Shown: positions 8,159 to 17,423 of the stretch, one piece after another
How the letters are laid out: each line of letters begins with the position of its first letter
Position numbering within the stretch: the first letter of the stretch is position 1
Source: Rossellomorea sp. AcN35-11
GTDB taxonomy: Bacteria; Bacillota; Bacilli; Bacillales; Bacillaceae_B
DNA: 64,000 bases
Direction: 5' to 3'
Assembly: GCA_030388825.1 (NCBI GenBank)
Contig: CP128835.1
Location: 2,660,001 to 2,724,000, forward strand
The notes under the pieces: generated by a model
Told to the model about the DNA's origin: nothing
What the model saw: only the letters and a program-made list of their open reading frames with translations
Databases searched by the model: none
Program-made: the position numbers and the translations under genes

Positions 8159-9023
8159 GCTATGGATTCTTCTAACTGGAAGTTTAGTAGGACTATCGTG
8201 CGGTATCGTAGGATGCTTTCTAATTTTGAGAAAGATGTCTATGTTAGCTGATGCAATCAGTCACACGGTTCTCCTGGGATTGGTAATGGCATTCATTGTC
8301 AGCCAAAGCATGAATGGCTTCTATATGTTGATCGGTGCAGTAATCGCAGGCTTGCTGACTACTTTTATCGTTCAATTACTGAATTCCAGCGGGATCCAGG
8401 AAGATGCTGCAATAGGGGTCGTGTTTACCTCCTTGTTCGCAGTCGGGGTTATTCTCATTTCCCTGTTTGCCAAAAATGTCCACCTGGATGTGGAGCATGC
8501 CTTGATGGGGGAAATAGCATTTGTTCCCTGGAACACATTGTCGTTGCCTCTACTTGGTGACATTCCCCAATCAGTCGTCATGCTGAGTTCTGTCTTAATC
8601 ATGGACATCATCATCATCTTCGTCCTATATAAAGAGTTTAAGCTTACCTCTTTTGATCCGAGTATGGCTGCTGCCATTGGGATTCCTGTTTTAGTGGTTC
8701 ATTATATTTTGATGGGAATGGTTTCCGTTACCACTGTTTCAGCATTCGATAGTGTTGGGGCCATACTGGTGGTGGCGATGCTCATTGCACCAGGAGCAAC
8801 AGCTTATTTACTTACAGACAGATACAAAGTGATGCTGCTTTTGAGTGGGGCTATCGGTGTGTTTGATAGTATCATCGGGTATTACGGGGCCAAGATGTTT
8901 GATGTATCGATCTCAGGTGCAATGGCTGTAGCTGCAGGCCTTATTTTTCTACTCGTATGGGTGCTTTCGCCCAAGTACGGGATGATATCGAAGTTCCTGC
9001 AACAAAGATTAACAGAGGAGTAA
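8148..9023 (+). CDS. mntD: Manganese ABC transporter permease MntD
   Basis: A 291-residue ABC-3 family permease with eight or nine hydrophobic helices, without the C-terminal domain of MntC. It pairs with MntC to form the membrane channel of the Mn importer. The ATG is inside the end of mntC (11-base overlap), with GGGGGG/AAGGG sequence upstream. Length matches B. subtilis MntD (295 aa). It is the last gene of the operon; mntR follows after 79 bases and could be read through. Confidence 0.94.
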   Translation: MSYELWILLTGSLVGLSCGIVGCFLILRKMSMLADAISHTVLLGLVMAFIVSQSMNGFYMLIGAVIAGLLTTFIVQLLNSSGIQEDAAIGVVFTSLFAVGVILISLFAKNVHLDVEHALMGEIAFVPWNTLSLPLLGDIPQSVVMLSSVLIMDIIIIFVLYKEFKLTSFDPSMAAAIGIPVLVVHYILMGMVSVTTVSAFDSVGAILVVAMLIAPGATAYLLTDRYKVMLLLSGAIGVFDSIIGYYGAKMFDVSISGAMAVAAGLIFLLVWVLSPKYGMISKFLQQRLTEE

Positions 9024-9102
9024 TCTGAAAGGCTTGGGTTGTATTCATTCTGTAGTTATAGTAAACTTTTAATGATATTTATGGGAATTTGGAGGGTACA
9101 GG

Positions 9103-9519
9103 ATGCCTACACCAAGTATGGAAGATTATATAGAACAGATTTATATGTTAATTGAGAACAAAGGTTATGCAAGAGTATCAGATATTGCGGAAGCTTTATC
9201 TGTTCACCCCTCCTCGGTTACCAAAATGGTGCAGAAGTTAGATAAGGATGATTATCTCATTTATGAGAAATATCGCGGACTTGTTCTCACTCCAAAAGGA
9301 AATAAAGTAGGGAAGCGTTTAGTATATAGACATGAGCTGTTAGAACAATTCCTTCGTGTAATTGGAGTGAAAGAAGAACATATTTATGAAGACGTGGAAG
9401 GGATCGAACACCATCTGAGCTGGGATTCAATCGATCGGATTGGAGATCTCGTTCAATTCTTCGATGAAGAGAAGGACCGTGTAGAAGACCTGAGAACAAT
9501 CCAAAACCGCAGTGAATGA
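9103..9519 (+). CDS. mntR: Manganese-responsive transcriptional repressor MntR
   Basis: A 138-residue DtxR-family repressor. The N-terminal winged helix includes [20 protein letters not shown] (residues ~25-44). All six Mn(II) ligands of B. subtilis MntR are present at the same numbers: D8, E11, H77, E99, E102 and H103. When loaded with Mn it should repress mntABCD through the boxes at 4989-5024. GGAGGG precedes the ATG. The C-terminus (RTIQNRSE) is close to that of the 142-residue B. subtilis protein. Confidence 0.96.
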   Translation: MPTPSMEDYIEQIYMLIENKGYARVSDIAEALSVHPSSVTKMVQKLDKDDYLIYEKYRGLVLTPKGNKVGKRLVYRHELLEQFLRVIGVKEEHIYEDVEGIEHHLSWDSIDRIGDLVQFFDEEKDRVEDLRTIQNRSE

Positions 9520-9550
9520 TTGAGGGGACAGTGAGAAAGTCCTCATACAG

Positions 9551-9596
9551 CCAAAAAGGACTTCATGATACAGCATGGAAGTCCTTTTTGGCATTT
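9551..9596 (+). terminator. Terminator of mntR
   Basis: Stem CCAAAAAGGACTTC (9551-9564) pairs with GAAGTCCTTTTTGG (9578-9591) around a 13-base loop. The T run is inside the stem, and the same structure could work for minus-strand transcripts from the DUF3892 gene. Confidence 0.8.
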
Positions 9597-9629
9597 CAGT
9601 CTTACGTTACCCTGTGTGGTCCATCACTC

Positions 9630-9848
9630 TTAAAAAATGGAAGGATAGTCATTGAAGCTCCCATCACCTACAGACATACTCGATAGTTCTGTTTCTCCCC
9701 ATTCATTCTCATTGAGTGATACCCCTTGAAGTAATCCCTCAGAGGCTTCCAAAACTGCTTTGCGATAGGAAATTATTCGGCCGGAAGTGGTTTGAAAACT
9801 GATAATGTCACCATGGTAGTTCCGCTGAACTTTAGAGATCTCTTCCAC
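9630..9848 (-). CDS. DUF3892 family protein
   Basis: A 72-residue protein beginning MEEISKVQRNYHGDIISFQT. Its layout matches DUF3892: a GDI..F/Y..TxxGxxxSYxxAV core followed by ASEGLLQGVSLN. The usual C-terminal NxLxxLP-type ending is replaced by NDYPSIF. It is small, soluble, with no catalytic motif visible. The ATG has a GGAAGGTGAAGAT sequence upstream. It is monocistronic and convergent with mntR. Function is unknown. Confidence 0.72.
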   Translation of the reverse strand: MEEISKVQRNYHGDIISFQTTSGRIISYRKAVLEASEGLLQGVSLNENEWGETELSSMSVGDGSFNDYPSIF

Positions 9849-10018
9849 TCATCTTCACCTTCCTTGTTCTGAATATAGGACTAGTATGAACCAATTTACA
9901 TAAAAACATAATCGACATGGTTTAATGATGTTTTTACAGAAATCCTTCATTACAAGCAGGATTCTAGATCCCTGAATGAGAATAAAGGATTATATCGAAA
10001 GAATAATGAGGTGTATAT

Positions 10019-10702
10019 ATGAAGAATTCAGAATGGCATAGCAGTGCCAGGACCCTCTGGGAAGACAATGCGGATCATTGGCATTCCAAAAGTGTAGAGA
10101 TGTGGACAAGTGGAAGCAGAAAAGCAGTCATCCCCTTTTTCACAAAGCATATTGAGCGTGGACATCGGGTAGCAGACTTAGGATGTGGAGATGGGTACGG
10201 TTCATATTTGCTATACGACAAAGGCTATGTGGTCACAGGGATGGATTTCTCTGAAAAAATGGTCAGGATTTCTAAGAAACAAGAAAGGGAGTCATTATCT
10301 TTTGTACAAGGAGATTTGCGTCACCTCCCTTTTAAAGATGAACAATTTCAAGCTGTAATGGCCATTAATTCAGTGGAATGGACAGAAAATCCCCTTCACA
10401 CCCTGAACGAAATCGAAAGGATAGTTTCTCCTGGAGGATATATATGTATCGGCCTATTAGGTCCGACCGCTCACCCGAGGGGAAATGCCTATCCCCGCCT
10501 GCATGGAGAAAATGTCATATGCAATACGATGATGCCGTGGGAGCTTGAAAGGCTGTCAGGTGAAAAAGGCTGGAGGAAAGTTGATGAAGAATGGGTTTAT
10601 AAAAAAGGAGTAAAATCGACTTTAACAGAGGCCCTTTCCAATGAGTTAAAGCAAGCTTTAACGTTTATGACACTGTTTATGTTTCAAAAAGAATGCTCAT
10701 GA
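10019..10702 (+). CDS. Class I SAM-dependent methyltransferase
   Basis: A 227-residue protein with a Rossmann-like methyltransferase fold. Motif I is VADLGCGDGYGS at about residues 52-63, with an acidic motif II in VTGMDFSEKM and a motif near FVQGDLRHLPF. It resembles the UbiE/Methyltransf_11 group, but nothing identifies the substrate. A GAGGTG sequence precedes the ATG. It stands alone between DUF3892 (opposite strand) and the decayed ugtP, and its stop codon is inside a strong terminator. Confidence 0.88.
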   Translation: MKNSEWHSSARTLWEDNADHWHSKSVEMWTSGSRKAVIPFFTKHIERGHRVADLGCGDGYGSYLLYDKGYVVTGMDFSEKMVRISKKQERESLSFVQGDLRHLPFKDEQFQAVMAINSVEWTENPLHTLNEIERIVSPGGYICIGLLGPTAHPRGNAYPRLHGENVICNTMMPWELERLSGEKGWRKVDEEWVYKKGVKSTLTEALSNELKQALTFMTLFMFQKECS

Positions 10703-10735
10703 TCGAACCCACATTTAGGTTCGATCATGTTTTTT
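10698..10735 (+). terminator. Rho-independent terminator of the methyltransferase gene
   Basis: Perfect 12-bp stem CATGATCGAACC / GGTTCGATCATG (loop CACATTTA, 8 bases) followed by six T. The left arm includes the TGA stop of the gene. Confidence 0.9.
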
Positions 10736-10879
10736 CATATTCATTCGCTTTAACTATGTATATCTGCCGTAAATAAACCCCAAGATCCAGGTGTGGAATG
10801 ATCTGTCCCTCCCTTGGTTTTAGTTGCGCTTGAAGAATAGCTAAGGAGACTAGAGAAAGGAAAGCATCGATGCCTACAC

Positions 10880-11421
10880 CTTATCGGCTGTGTGAGAATG
10901 GATCCTATTCATTTTCTTCTTTCAATAAGTGTGTTATTCCTGTGGTCGTGTTGAAGGATATCCTCTACGATTCTTGTACAGGCGTACTTTTTAAACAATG
11001 AGGAAACGATCGTTGATAACGAATTGATGGTATTTTGATCATAGAGACATCGATAAATGCGTCCCCGGGTGCCGGTTTATAAATGATGATAGGCAGCTTG
11101 AAACAAGCAGCTTCCCTTAAAGAAATCCGAAAATGTGGATGTTCCCCTCAAAGTGAAATTTCTTCAGCTGTGTATATAGTTGAGTTTATCAGTTCCATAG
11201 TAGAATGCTTTATAGAAAGGGCTGCCGAATCTGGAAAATCCTTTTATCAGTAAATTCTTCGCCAGGGAATGCATAGCAGGGTAGGCTTCTCCATATAGAT
11301 CGCAGATGTTTACACGTGTATATCCCTTTTTCACAAATGTTTGCGCCAAAGCTTCAGCAGTTTGAATATGTCCTTCTCCAAAGTGTGGAGTCAAAATAAG
11401 AATCGACTTTTCTCGAAGCAA
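10880..11421 (-). pseudogene. ugtP: Remnant of ugtP (diacylglycerol glucosyltransferase)
   Basis: The minus-strand frame from 11421 to 11164 encodes the first 85 residues of an MGDG-synthase/UgtP protein (SILILTPHFGEGHIQTAEAL, then CDLYGEAYP and FYKAFYYGTDKL) before a stop. Downstream, at about 11050-11125 on the minus strand, a second piece reads LREAACFKLPIIIYKPAPG. This matches the nucleotide-sugar binding C-terminal part of UgtP. About 200 middle residues are missing, and the rest (TRIVEDIL at about 10980) is in shifting frames. The left limit is approximate. UgtP makes the glycolipid anchor of lipoteichoic acid. Unlike other broken genes here, no single-base fix restores it. Confidence 0.75.
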
Positions 11422-11600
11422 TCTTATTCCCCCCTAAAGGCAATAATGGTGAAGACATAAAACATAGTGTAAAATGAAGTGACACTACAATTCAAGGTTA
11501 CAATACGATTGTAAATGAAGTTTAAGAGTAAACATAATTTTTGGTTAAATATAGTAGGCTGATGCCAAATTCTTATTACATAACTAGAAGGTGAAACCAA

Positions 11601-13295
11601 TTGACAACTACAAAGAACGATGTGAAATCAGATATTGAAATTGCTCAGCAATCCATTATGGAACCGATTGTGGAGATTGCAAAGAAAATCGGTCTAACAG
11701 AAGATGATCTTGAATTATATGGTAAATACAAAGGGAAGATCACCTATGAAGCGATACATAGATTAAAGGAACATGATAATGGGAAATTAATCCTGGTGAC
11801 TTCGATCAACCCTACTCCTGCAGGGGAGGGAAAGTCAACGGTGACGGTCGGACTGGGAGATGCCCTAAATCAATTGAACAAGAAAACCATGATTGCTATG
11901 AGAGAGCCATCACTTGGTCCCACATTGGGCATCAAAGGCGGTGCTACAGGAGGAGGCTATTCTCAAGTTCTTCCCATGGAGGATATCAATCTTCATTTCA
12001 CTGGTGATATTCATGCTATTTCCACTGCAAATAATGCTTTGGCAGCATTAATAGACAATCATATTCATCAAGGGAATGAGCTCACTATCGACCAGAGACG
12101 TGTCGTGTGGAAACGTTCCCTTGATATGAATGACCGCGCCCTGAGACAAATCATCGTAGGGTTAGGCGGACCGACTCAAGGAGTTCCCCGTGAAGATGGA
12201 TTTGATATTTCAGTAGCATCTGAGATAATGGCTGTCCTTTGTTTATCTCAAAGTCTGGATGAATTAAGGGGGGCGGCTGTCTCAAATGGTTGTCGGATAC
12301 ACCTATTCAAAGAAACCGGTAACGGTTGGAGATCTGGAAGTTGAAGGTGCTCTGACTTTGCTATTAAAGGATGCCCTTAAACCCAATCTCGTTCAAACGA
12401 TTGAACATACACCAGCCCTGATTCATGGGGGACCATTTGCCAATATCGCTCACGGATGCAATAGCGTCATGGCCACAAAAGCCGCTTTGAAACTGGCTGA
12501 TTATGTCGTGACGGAATCAGGATTCGGGGCCGATCTAGGAGCTGAAAAATTCCTGAATATTAAGTCCAGGGCAGCGGAAATCGCCCCGGATGCCATTGTG
12601 CTTGTGGCCACGATCAGAGCTTTGAAAATGCATGGTGGGCAAGGGAAAGCCGACCTTAAAACGAAAAATCTTCACGCTCTTCAAAAAGGATTGTCGAACT
12701 TAAAGAAACATATGGAGACACTCGATCAATTCAATGTTCCTTATGTAGTAGCTGTTAACCGGTTTGTGACAGATAGTGCAGAAGAAATCGATACTCTAAT
12801 CAAGTGGTGCGAAAACATGGGTGTGAAGGTTTCACTCACCGATGTATGGGCCAAAGGAGGCGAAGGTGGAAAAGACTTAGCCGAAAAGGTGTTAGCTGAA
12901 ATCGAAGAGAACACCAAAGAATTCTCTCCCCTATATGATCTCTCAGATTCACTACAGTCAAAGATCGAAACCATTGCTAAAAACGTGTACGGTGCTCATG
13001 AAGTAGACTACACAGCCAAAGCACGAAAGCAACTGGATCAGTTTGAAGAAGAAGGATGGGGTGTGCTGCCCATCTGTATGGCGAAGACACAATATTCACT
13101 ATCGGATGACCCCTCAAAACTCGGTCGACCACTGAACTTCACCATCACGATACGGGAATTGAAACCAAAGATAGGTGCGGGATTCATAGTGGCACTTACC
13201 GGAGAAGTGATGACTATGCCACAGGGCTGCCGAAAAAACCGGCTGCTTTTGGAATGAATGTTGATGATGAAGGCAGGGCAATAGGATTATTTTAA
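11601..13295 (+). CDS. fhs: Formate-tetrahydrofolate ligase (two frame breaks)
   Basis: Joined, the frames give about 563 residues, the family size. The protein ligates formate to tetrahydrofolate with ATP, making 10-formyl-THF for one-carbon metabolism. Visible are the ATP-binding P-loop [14 protein letters not shown] near residue 73 and [20 protein letters not shown] near residue 118. The first break is at 12268-12273, a run of six G where five give [14 protein letters not shown]. The second is at about 13217-13222: after it the sequence resumes GLPKKPAAF and ends [10 protein letters not shown], a net shift of +2 or -1. The start is TTG with AAGGTG upstream. B. subtilis lacks this gene; many Bacillus have it. 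Confidence 0.92.
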
Positions 13296-13320
13296 TAAAA
13301 TATGAAAGGAGAGGAGCGGG

Positions 13321-13818
13321 GTGTTTGATCCTACAGCCTTTGACAACTTAAAGGTAGTATTTGAAGGGGCAGTTTACGATCTTGATTTAACAGGTGATAT
13401 CCACATTCTCGATCGGAAGGACCTGTTTGATTTTGCACACTATGAACGCTGTTACCAAATTCACTATTCATTACCCTACAAAGAATCTATTTCAATAGAA
13501 TTCCATTTAAAGGCCGATATGGGGCACTTCCTGGCTGAAAGGAAGCTGATGACTGAAAAAAATACTGCTGGTGCAGACGTCCTCATCATCTATAAAGGGG
13601 GCGTGAGGGTCATTCAAAACCAAAAGAGTCTGGAAAACGCGTGGGGGGAAGATAAACAATGGGAATGGAAAGAAGTGATCTCTTCTAAGAATCCCCCGTC
13701 CTACGAAGGAATATTGACTTTTAATCGGGTTATAACGGAAGAAATGGTAGATGATGTTCTTCAAATGATTACATTCTCCGTTGAGACACTCCAACAATTT
13801 GACCGAAAAGACTTCTAG
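13321..13818 (+). CDS. Conserved hypothetical protein, 165 aa
   Basis: An acidic soluble protein beginning with GTG: (M)FDPTAFDNLKVVFEGAVYD. It has mixed strands and helices, and ends SVETLQQFDRKDF. A very good ribosome binding site (AAAGGAGAGGAG) precedes the GTG. There is no signal peptide, membrane segment or catalytic motif I recognise. It sits between fhs and degV, 45 bases before the latter, and may be cotranscribed with it. I do not recognise the family. Confidence 0.72.
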   Translation: MFDPTAFDNLKVVFEGAVYDLDLTGDIHILDRKDLFDFAHYERCYQIHYSLPYKESISIEFHLKADMGHFLAERKLMTEKNTAGADVLIIYKGGVRVIQNQKSLENAWGEDKQWEWKEVISSKNPPSYEGILTFNRVITEEMVDDVLQMITFSVETLQQFDRKDF

Positions 13819-13862
13819 TCCTGTTAAGAAACCATACATTTAGGTAAAAGGGGATTTTTACT

Positions 13863-14720
13863 ATGAGAATAGCATGGGTAACAGATAGCACAGCATATGT
13901 ACCGAATCATTCCAGCAATGAAGAAAATGACATCTATGTTGTCCCTATGAATATCCTGTTTGGGGAGAAGGAGTTTCAGGACGGCATAGACCTGTCTCCG
14001 GAAGAGTTGTTTGCGAAGCTAAAGGCAGAAAAGGTGGAAGTGAAGACATCACAACCTTCCATCGGAACGTTCAAAGAATTATTTGAACAATTATCAGAGA
14101 AGTATGACCATATTTTTTCCATTCATGTTTCTTCCCATTTCAGTGGAACATATTCTTCTGCACATCAGGCTGCAGAACTATTAAAGGAAACGGTCCCGAA
14201 CATTTATTGCATTGATTCAAAGGTCATTTCCAATCCTTTAACGGAATTGATCTTATATGGTCAACGATTATGGATGGCAGGGAAAGCCCCTTTGCAAATA
14301 AAAGAAGCGATTGAAGAGAGAGTCACGACAAGTGAAACCTATGTAATGGTGGGAAGTTTAGAGCAGCTTCATAAAAGTGGAAGAATGGGAGGTCTTTCAT
14401 TTTTCCTCGGGAGCGTCCTGAAGGTGAAGCCGATGCTTGCCATTGAGGATGGAAAGCTTCAAGTGAAGGATAAAGTAAGAAGTATCAGTAAGGGATTAAC
14501 CAGCATGAGCGGGCAGCTTGAAAAGGCATTGACAGTGGGGACCGTAAAGAAAGTGTCCATATTACACGGTTTAAATCGACAGGAAGCATTGGCATGGATG
14601 GAAAAGTTACAAGAAATCCATCCCGGGATAGAATTTGGGGCATACCCTTTAGGGGCTGTCATCGGAGTACATGCAGGTGAGAACACGATAGGTATAAGCT
14701 GGTTTACTGAAAACGATTGA
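13863..14720 (+). CDS. DegV-family fatty-acid-binding protein
   Basis: A 285-residue DegV protein. Hallmarks are the N-terminal VTDSTAYVP, SQPSIGTFKELFEQL around residue 63, FSIHVSSHFSGTYSSA and the domain-2 segment LEQLHKSGRMGG. DegV proteins bind long-chain fatty acids; in firmicutes the FakB members present fatty acids to the kinase FakA for phospholipid synthesis. The partner for this copy is not known. AAAAGGGG precedes the ATG. A second DegV gene is at 25850-26693. Confidence 0.92.
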   Translation: MRIAWVTDSTAYVPNHSSNEENDIYVVPMNILFGEKEFQDGIDLSPEELFAKLKAEKVEVKTSQPSIGTFKELFEQLSEKYDHIFSIHVSSHFSGTYSSAHQAAELLKETVPNIYCIDSKVISNPLTELILYGQRLWMAGKAPLQIKEAIEERVTTSETYVMVGSLEQLHKSGRMGGLSFFLGSVLKVKPMLAIEDGKLQVKDKVRSISKGLTSMSGQLEKALTVGTVKKVSILHGLNRQEALAWMEKLQEIHPGIEFGAYPLGAVIGVHAGENTIGISWFTEND

Positions 14721-14732
14721 ATTTGATATAAG

Positions 14733-14770
14733 AAGGAGTGATGTCAAGATTCCGGCAACCACTCCTTTTT
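14733..14770 (+). terminator. Terminator after degV
   Basis: Stem AAGGAGTG (14733-14740) and CACTCCTT (14760-14767) with a 19-base loop and a short T-rich tail. It lies 13 bases after the stop codon. Confidence 0.7.
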
Positions 14771-14819
14771 ATTCTGAAAAACGGACGATATTTGGTACAA
14801 TGAAGGAGAAGGTGAGAAG

Positions 14820-15464
14820 ATGGACAGGCGCGAGCTGGACCAAATCATAGACTATTTAAAAAGAGAATACATAGGTGAGTCGACTGGCCATGATTGGTAT
14901 CATTTAGATCGTGTGAGAAGACAGGCTCTTGAGATTGCAAGGGGAGAGCAGGTTTCCCATACATATATTATTGAACTGGCTGCATTGCTTCACGATGTGC
15001 CGGACGAGAAGTTTGTCGAAGAAGAAGAAGGCAAAAGAAAGCTGGATCTTATCCTATCGAATCTCTCCCTTGATGAAAGTGAAATGACGTTACTGAAATC
15101 AATCATCTATTCGATTTCGTATAAGGGCGGCCATGAAGCAGCATTGACTTCCCTCGAAGCAGAAATCGTAAGGGATGCAGATCGTTTGGATGCAATTGGT
15201 GCCATCGGTATCGCAAGGACGTTTGCTTATGGTGGAAAAAAAGGCAGGCCGCTTTATAATCCGGAATATAGCGTCAGAACTGAAATGACCCTGGAGGAGT
15301 ATAGAAATGGAGATAGCTCAAGCCTCCATCATTTCCATGAGAAATTACTGAAATTAAAAGACTTGATGTGTACGGATACGGGTAAGGCACTTGCAGAAGA
15401 ACGCCATGAATTTATGATCCGTTTCCTTGAGCAATTTAACAAAGAATGGACTGGTCAAGAATGA
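14820..15464 (+). CDS. ypgQ: HD-domain metal-dependent phosphohydrolase (YpgQ)
   Basis: A 214-residue HD hydrolase. The metal-binding motif is visible as TGHDWYHLDRVRRQAL (residues ~22-37), ALLHDVPDEKF (~62-72) and an Asp in VRDADRLDAIGA (~120-131). B. subtilis YpgQ hydrolyses nucleoside triphosphates to nucleoside and triphosphate-type products in vitro; the in vivo role is unclear. GAAGGTGAG precedes the ATG. The stop codon overlaps the start of the ABC-F gene (ATGA). Synteny with ypgR downstream supports the name. Confidence 0.9.
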   Translation: MDRRELDQIIDYLKREYIGESTGHDWYHLDRVRRQALEIARGEQVSHTYIIELAALLHDVPDEKFVEEEEGKRKLDLILSNLSLDESEMTLLKSIIYSISYKGGHEAALTSLEAEIVRDADRLDAIGAIGIARTFAYGGKKGRPLYNPEYSVRTEMTLEEYRNGDSSSLHHFHEKLLKLKDLMCTDTGKALAEERHEFMIRFLEQFNKEWTGQE

Positions 15465-17347
15465 GAATGTTTACAGCTGAGAATCTTTCTAAAACATATG
15501 GAGAGAAAACCCTCTTTAAAGAGATTTCTTTTTCCATTACAGAAAAAGAGAGAGTCGGACTAATAGGAGTGAATGGTACAGGGAAATCAAGTCTTTTGAA
15601 ACTGATTGCAGGAATGGAAGAATACGATGACGGTGAAATCGTAAAACCGAATGACTACCATATTTCATACCTTCAACAGGAACCTGACTTCGACGGAGAG
15701 TTGACTGTACTTCAACAAGTGTTCCGCGGTGAAGCCAAGATCATTCAGGCAATGAGGGACTATGAACTGGCTCTCTTGAAAATGGAGAAACACCCTGAAG
15801 ACCCGATTGTCCAAGAGAGATTATTCGAAGCGCAGAAACAAATGGATATCCTTAATGGCTGGGATGCAAGCGCAAATGCAAAAGCGATTTTGACTAAATT
15901 GGGCATTCAGGATTTTTCGAAAAAAATGAGTCAGTTATCAGGCGGTCAAAAGAAAAGAGTGGCCCTTGCAGGAGTACTCATTGAAACCCCTGATCTACTG
16001 ATATTGGACGAACCTACCAATCATCTGGATTATCAGTCCATCAAATGGCTGGAGGATTACTTGGGTAAGTATAATGGTTCTGTCCTGCTGGTTACTCATG
16101 ACCGTTATTTCCTTGATAAAGTAACGAATCGAATCTTTGAATTGGACGGGGGCAGCTTGTATTCTTATAAAGGAAATTACGCTTCCTTCATTGAGGCCAA
16201 GGCGTCCAGGGAAGAAGCCGAACGCCAATTTTCCGAAAAACAGCAAAATTTATACCGTAGAGAACTTGCCTGGATGAGAAGGGGAGCAAAAGCCAGGACC
16301 ACCAAACAGAAGGCCCGCATCCAACGATTTGAACACTTGGAAGATACGATGTCAAAAGGTCCTTCTAACGATCAGGTTGATATCGCGATAGGTGGGAACC
16401 GATTAGGCAAGCAGGTATTCGAATTCAAGAATGCGACGAAACGATTTGAGGATAAGCAGATACTAAGAGAGTTCTCTTTCCTGATTAAGCCCAAGGATCG
16501 CATCGGAATAGTGGGGAAAAATGGAAGTGGTAAATCCACCTTCCTCAACCTCCTTGCAGGAACGGATGAACTGAACCAGGGGGAATTGATTAAAGGACAG
16601 ACGGTTAAGGTTGCATACTATACACAGGGGCATGAAGAACTTGATGAGAATATGCGCATGATCGAATATATTAGAGAAGCAGGAGAGTATATAACCACTG
16701 ATAAAGGGGAGCAGATCTCCGTAACGTCCATGCTCGAGAGATTCCTATTCCCCATGAGCACGCATGGCACCTTGATCCGGAAGCTTTCAGGCGGTGAAAA
16801 ACGAAGACTGTTCCTGCTCAAGTTATTGATGTCTAAACCAAATGTACTTTTACTTGATGAGCCAACCAACGATTTGGACACAGAAACCCTGACCGTCCTC
16901 GAGGATTATATCCAGGAGTTCTCTGGGGTTGTGATCACCGTGTCCCATGACCGTTACTTTTTGGATAAGACTGCTGAACAGCTGCTGGTCTTTAATGGAG
17001 AAGGAGAAATTGATTTTTATTTCGGGGAATATACAGAATACCTGGAAAAGAACGAACAGAAAAGTAAAAATCACTCTTCAGAAAAAAAGACAGAGTCTAG
17101 CCCAGTGAAAGAAGTAAAGGAGAAAGAGAAAAAAAGACTCTCCTATATGGAAAAGAGAGAATGGGATGAAATAGAAGGTAAGATGGCGGATATCGAGCAA
17201 AGAATCGAAGAAGCAGATGCAGAACTTCAAAAGGTAGGCAGTGACTTTGAACGTGCCCAGCAATTAATGAAAGAGAGTGACGAGCTTAATGAAGAATTGG
17301 AGAGACTCATTGAAAGGTGGACCTATCTCTCCGAATTCGCAGAATAA
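15461..17347 (+). CDS. yfmR: ABC-F family ribosome-associated ATPase (YfmR/Uup-like)
   Basis: A soluble tandem ABC protein of about 628 residues without membrane segments. Domain 1 has Walker A GVNGTGKSS, signature LSGGQKKRVALAG and Walker B LLILDEPTNHLD. Domain 2 has GKNGSGKST, LSGGEKRRLF and LLLDEPTNDLD. A P-site tRNA-interacting linker rich in Arg/Lys (RRGAKARTTKQKARIQRFE) joins them, and a charged coiled-coil C-terminal domain (from ~530) ends the protein. These features fit YfmR, which helps EF-P resolve stalls on proline stretches. I chose ATG 15461 (ATGA overlap with ypgQ); ATG 15446 or 15467 are alternatives. Confidence 0.9.
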   Translation: MRMFTAENLSKTYGEKTLFKEISFSITEKERVGLIGVNGTGKSSLLKLIAGMEEYDDGEIVKPNDYHISYLQQEPDFDGELTVLQQVFRGEAKIIQAMRDYELALLKMEKHPEDPIVQERLFEAQKQMDILNGWDASANAKAILTKLGIQDFSKKMSQLSGGQKKRVALAGVLIETPDLLILDEPTNHLDYQSIKWLEDYLGKYNGSVLLVTHDRYFLDKVTNRIFELDGGSLYSYKGNYASFIEAKASREEAERQFSEKQQNLYRRELAWMRRGAKARTTKQKARIQRFEHLEDTMSKGPSNDQVDIAIGGNRLGKQVFEFKNATKRFEDKQILREFSFLIKPKDRIGIVGKNGSGKSTFLNLLAGTDELNQGELIKGQTVKVAYYTQGHEELDENMRMIEYIREAGEYITTDKGEQISVTSMLERFLFPMSTHGTLIRKLSGGEKRRLFLLKLLMSKPNVLLLDEPTNDLDTETLTVLEDYIQEFSGVVITVSHDRYFLDKTAEQLLVFNGEGEIDFYFGEYTEYLEKNEQKSKNHSSEKKTESSPVKEVKEKEKKRLSYMEKREWDEIEGKMADIEQRIEEADAELQKVGSDFERAQQLMKESDELNEELERLIERWTYLSEFAE

Positions 17348-17423
17348 GCCTATTCATTTAAGGCACGGCGGATACTGTGTTAAAATGAAACACATGAACT
17401 GTCTAAAGAAAGGGGTAACAATC

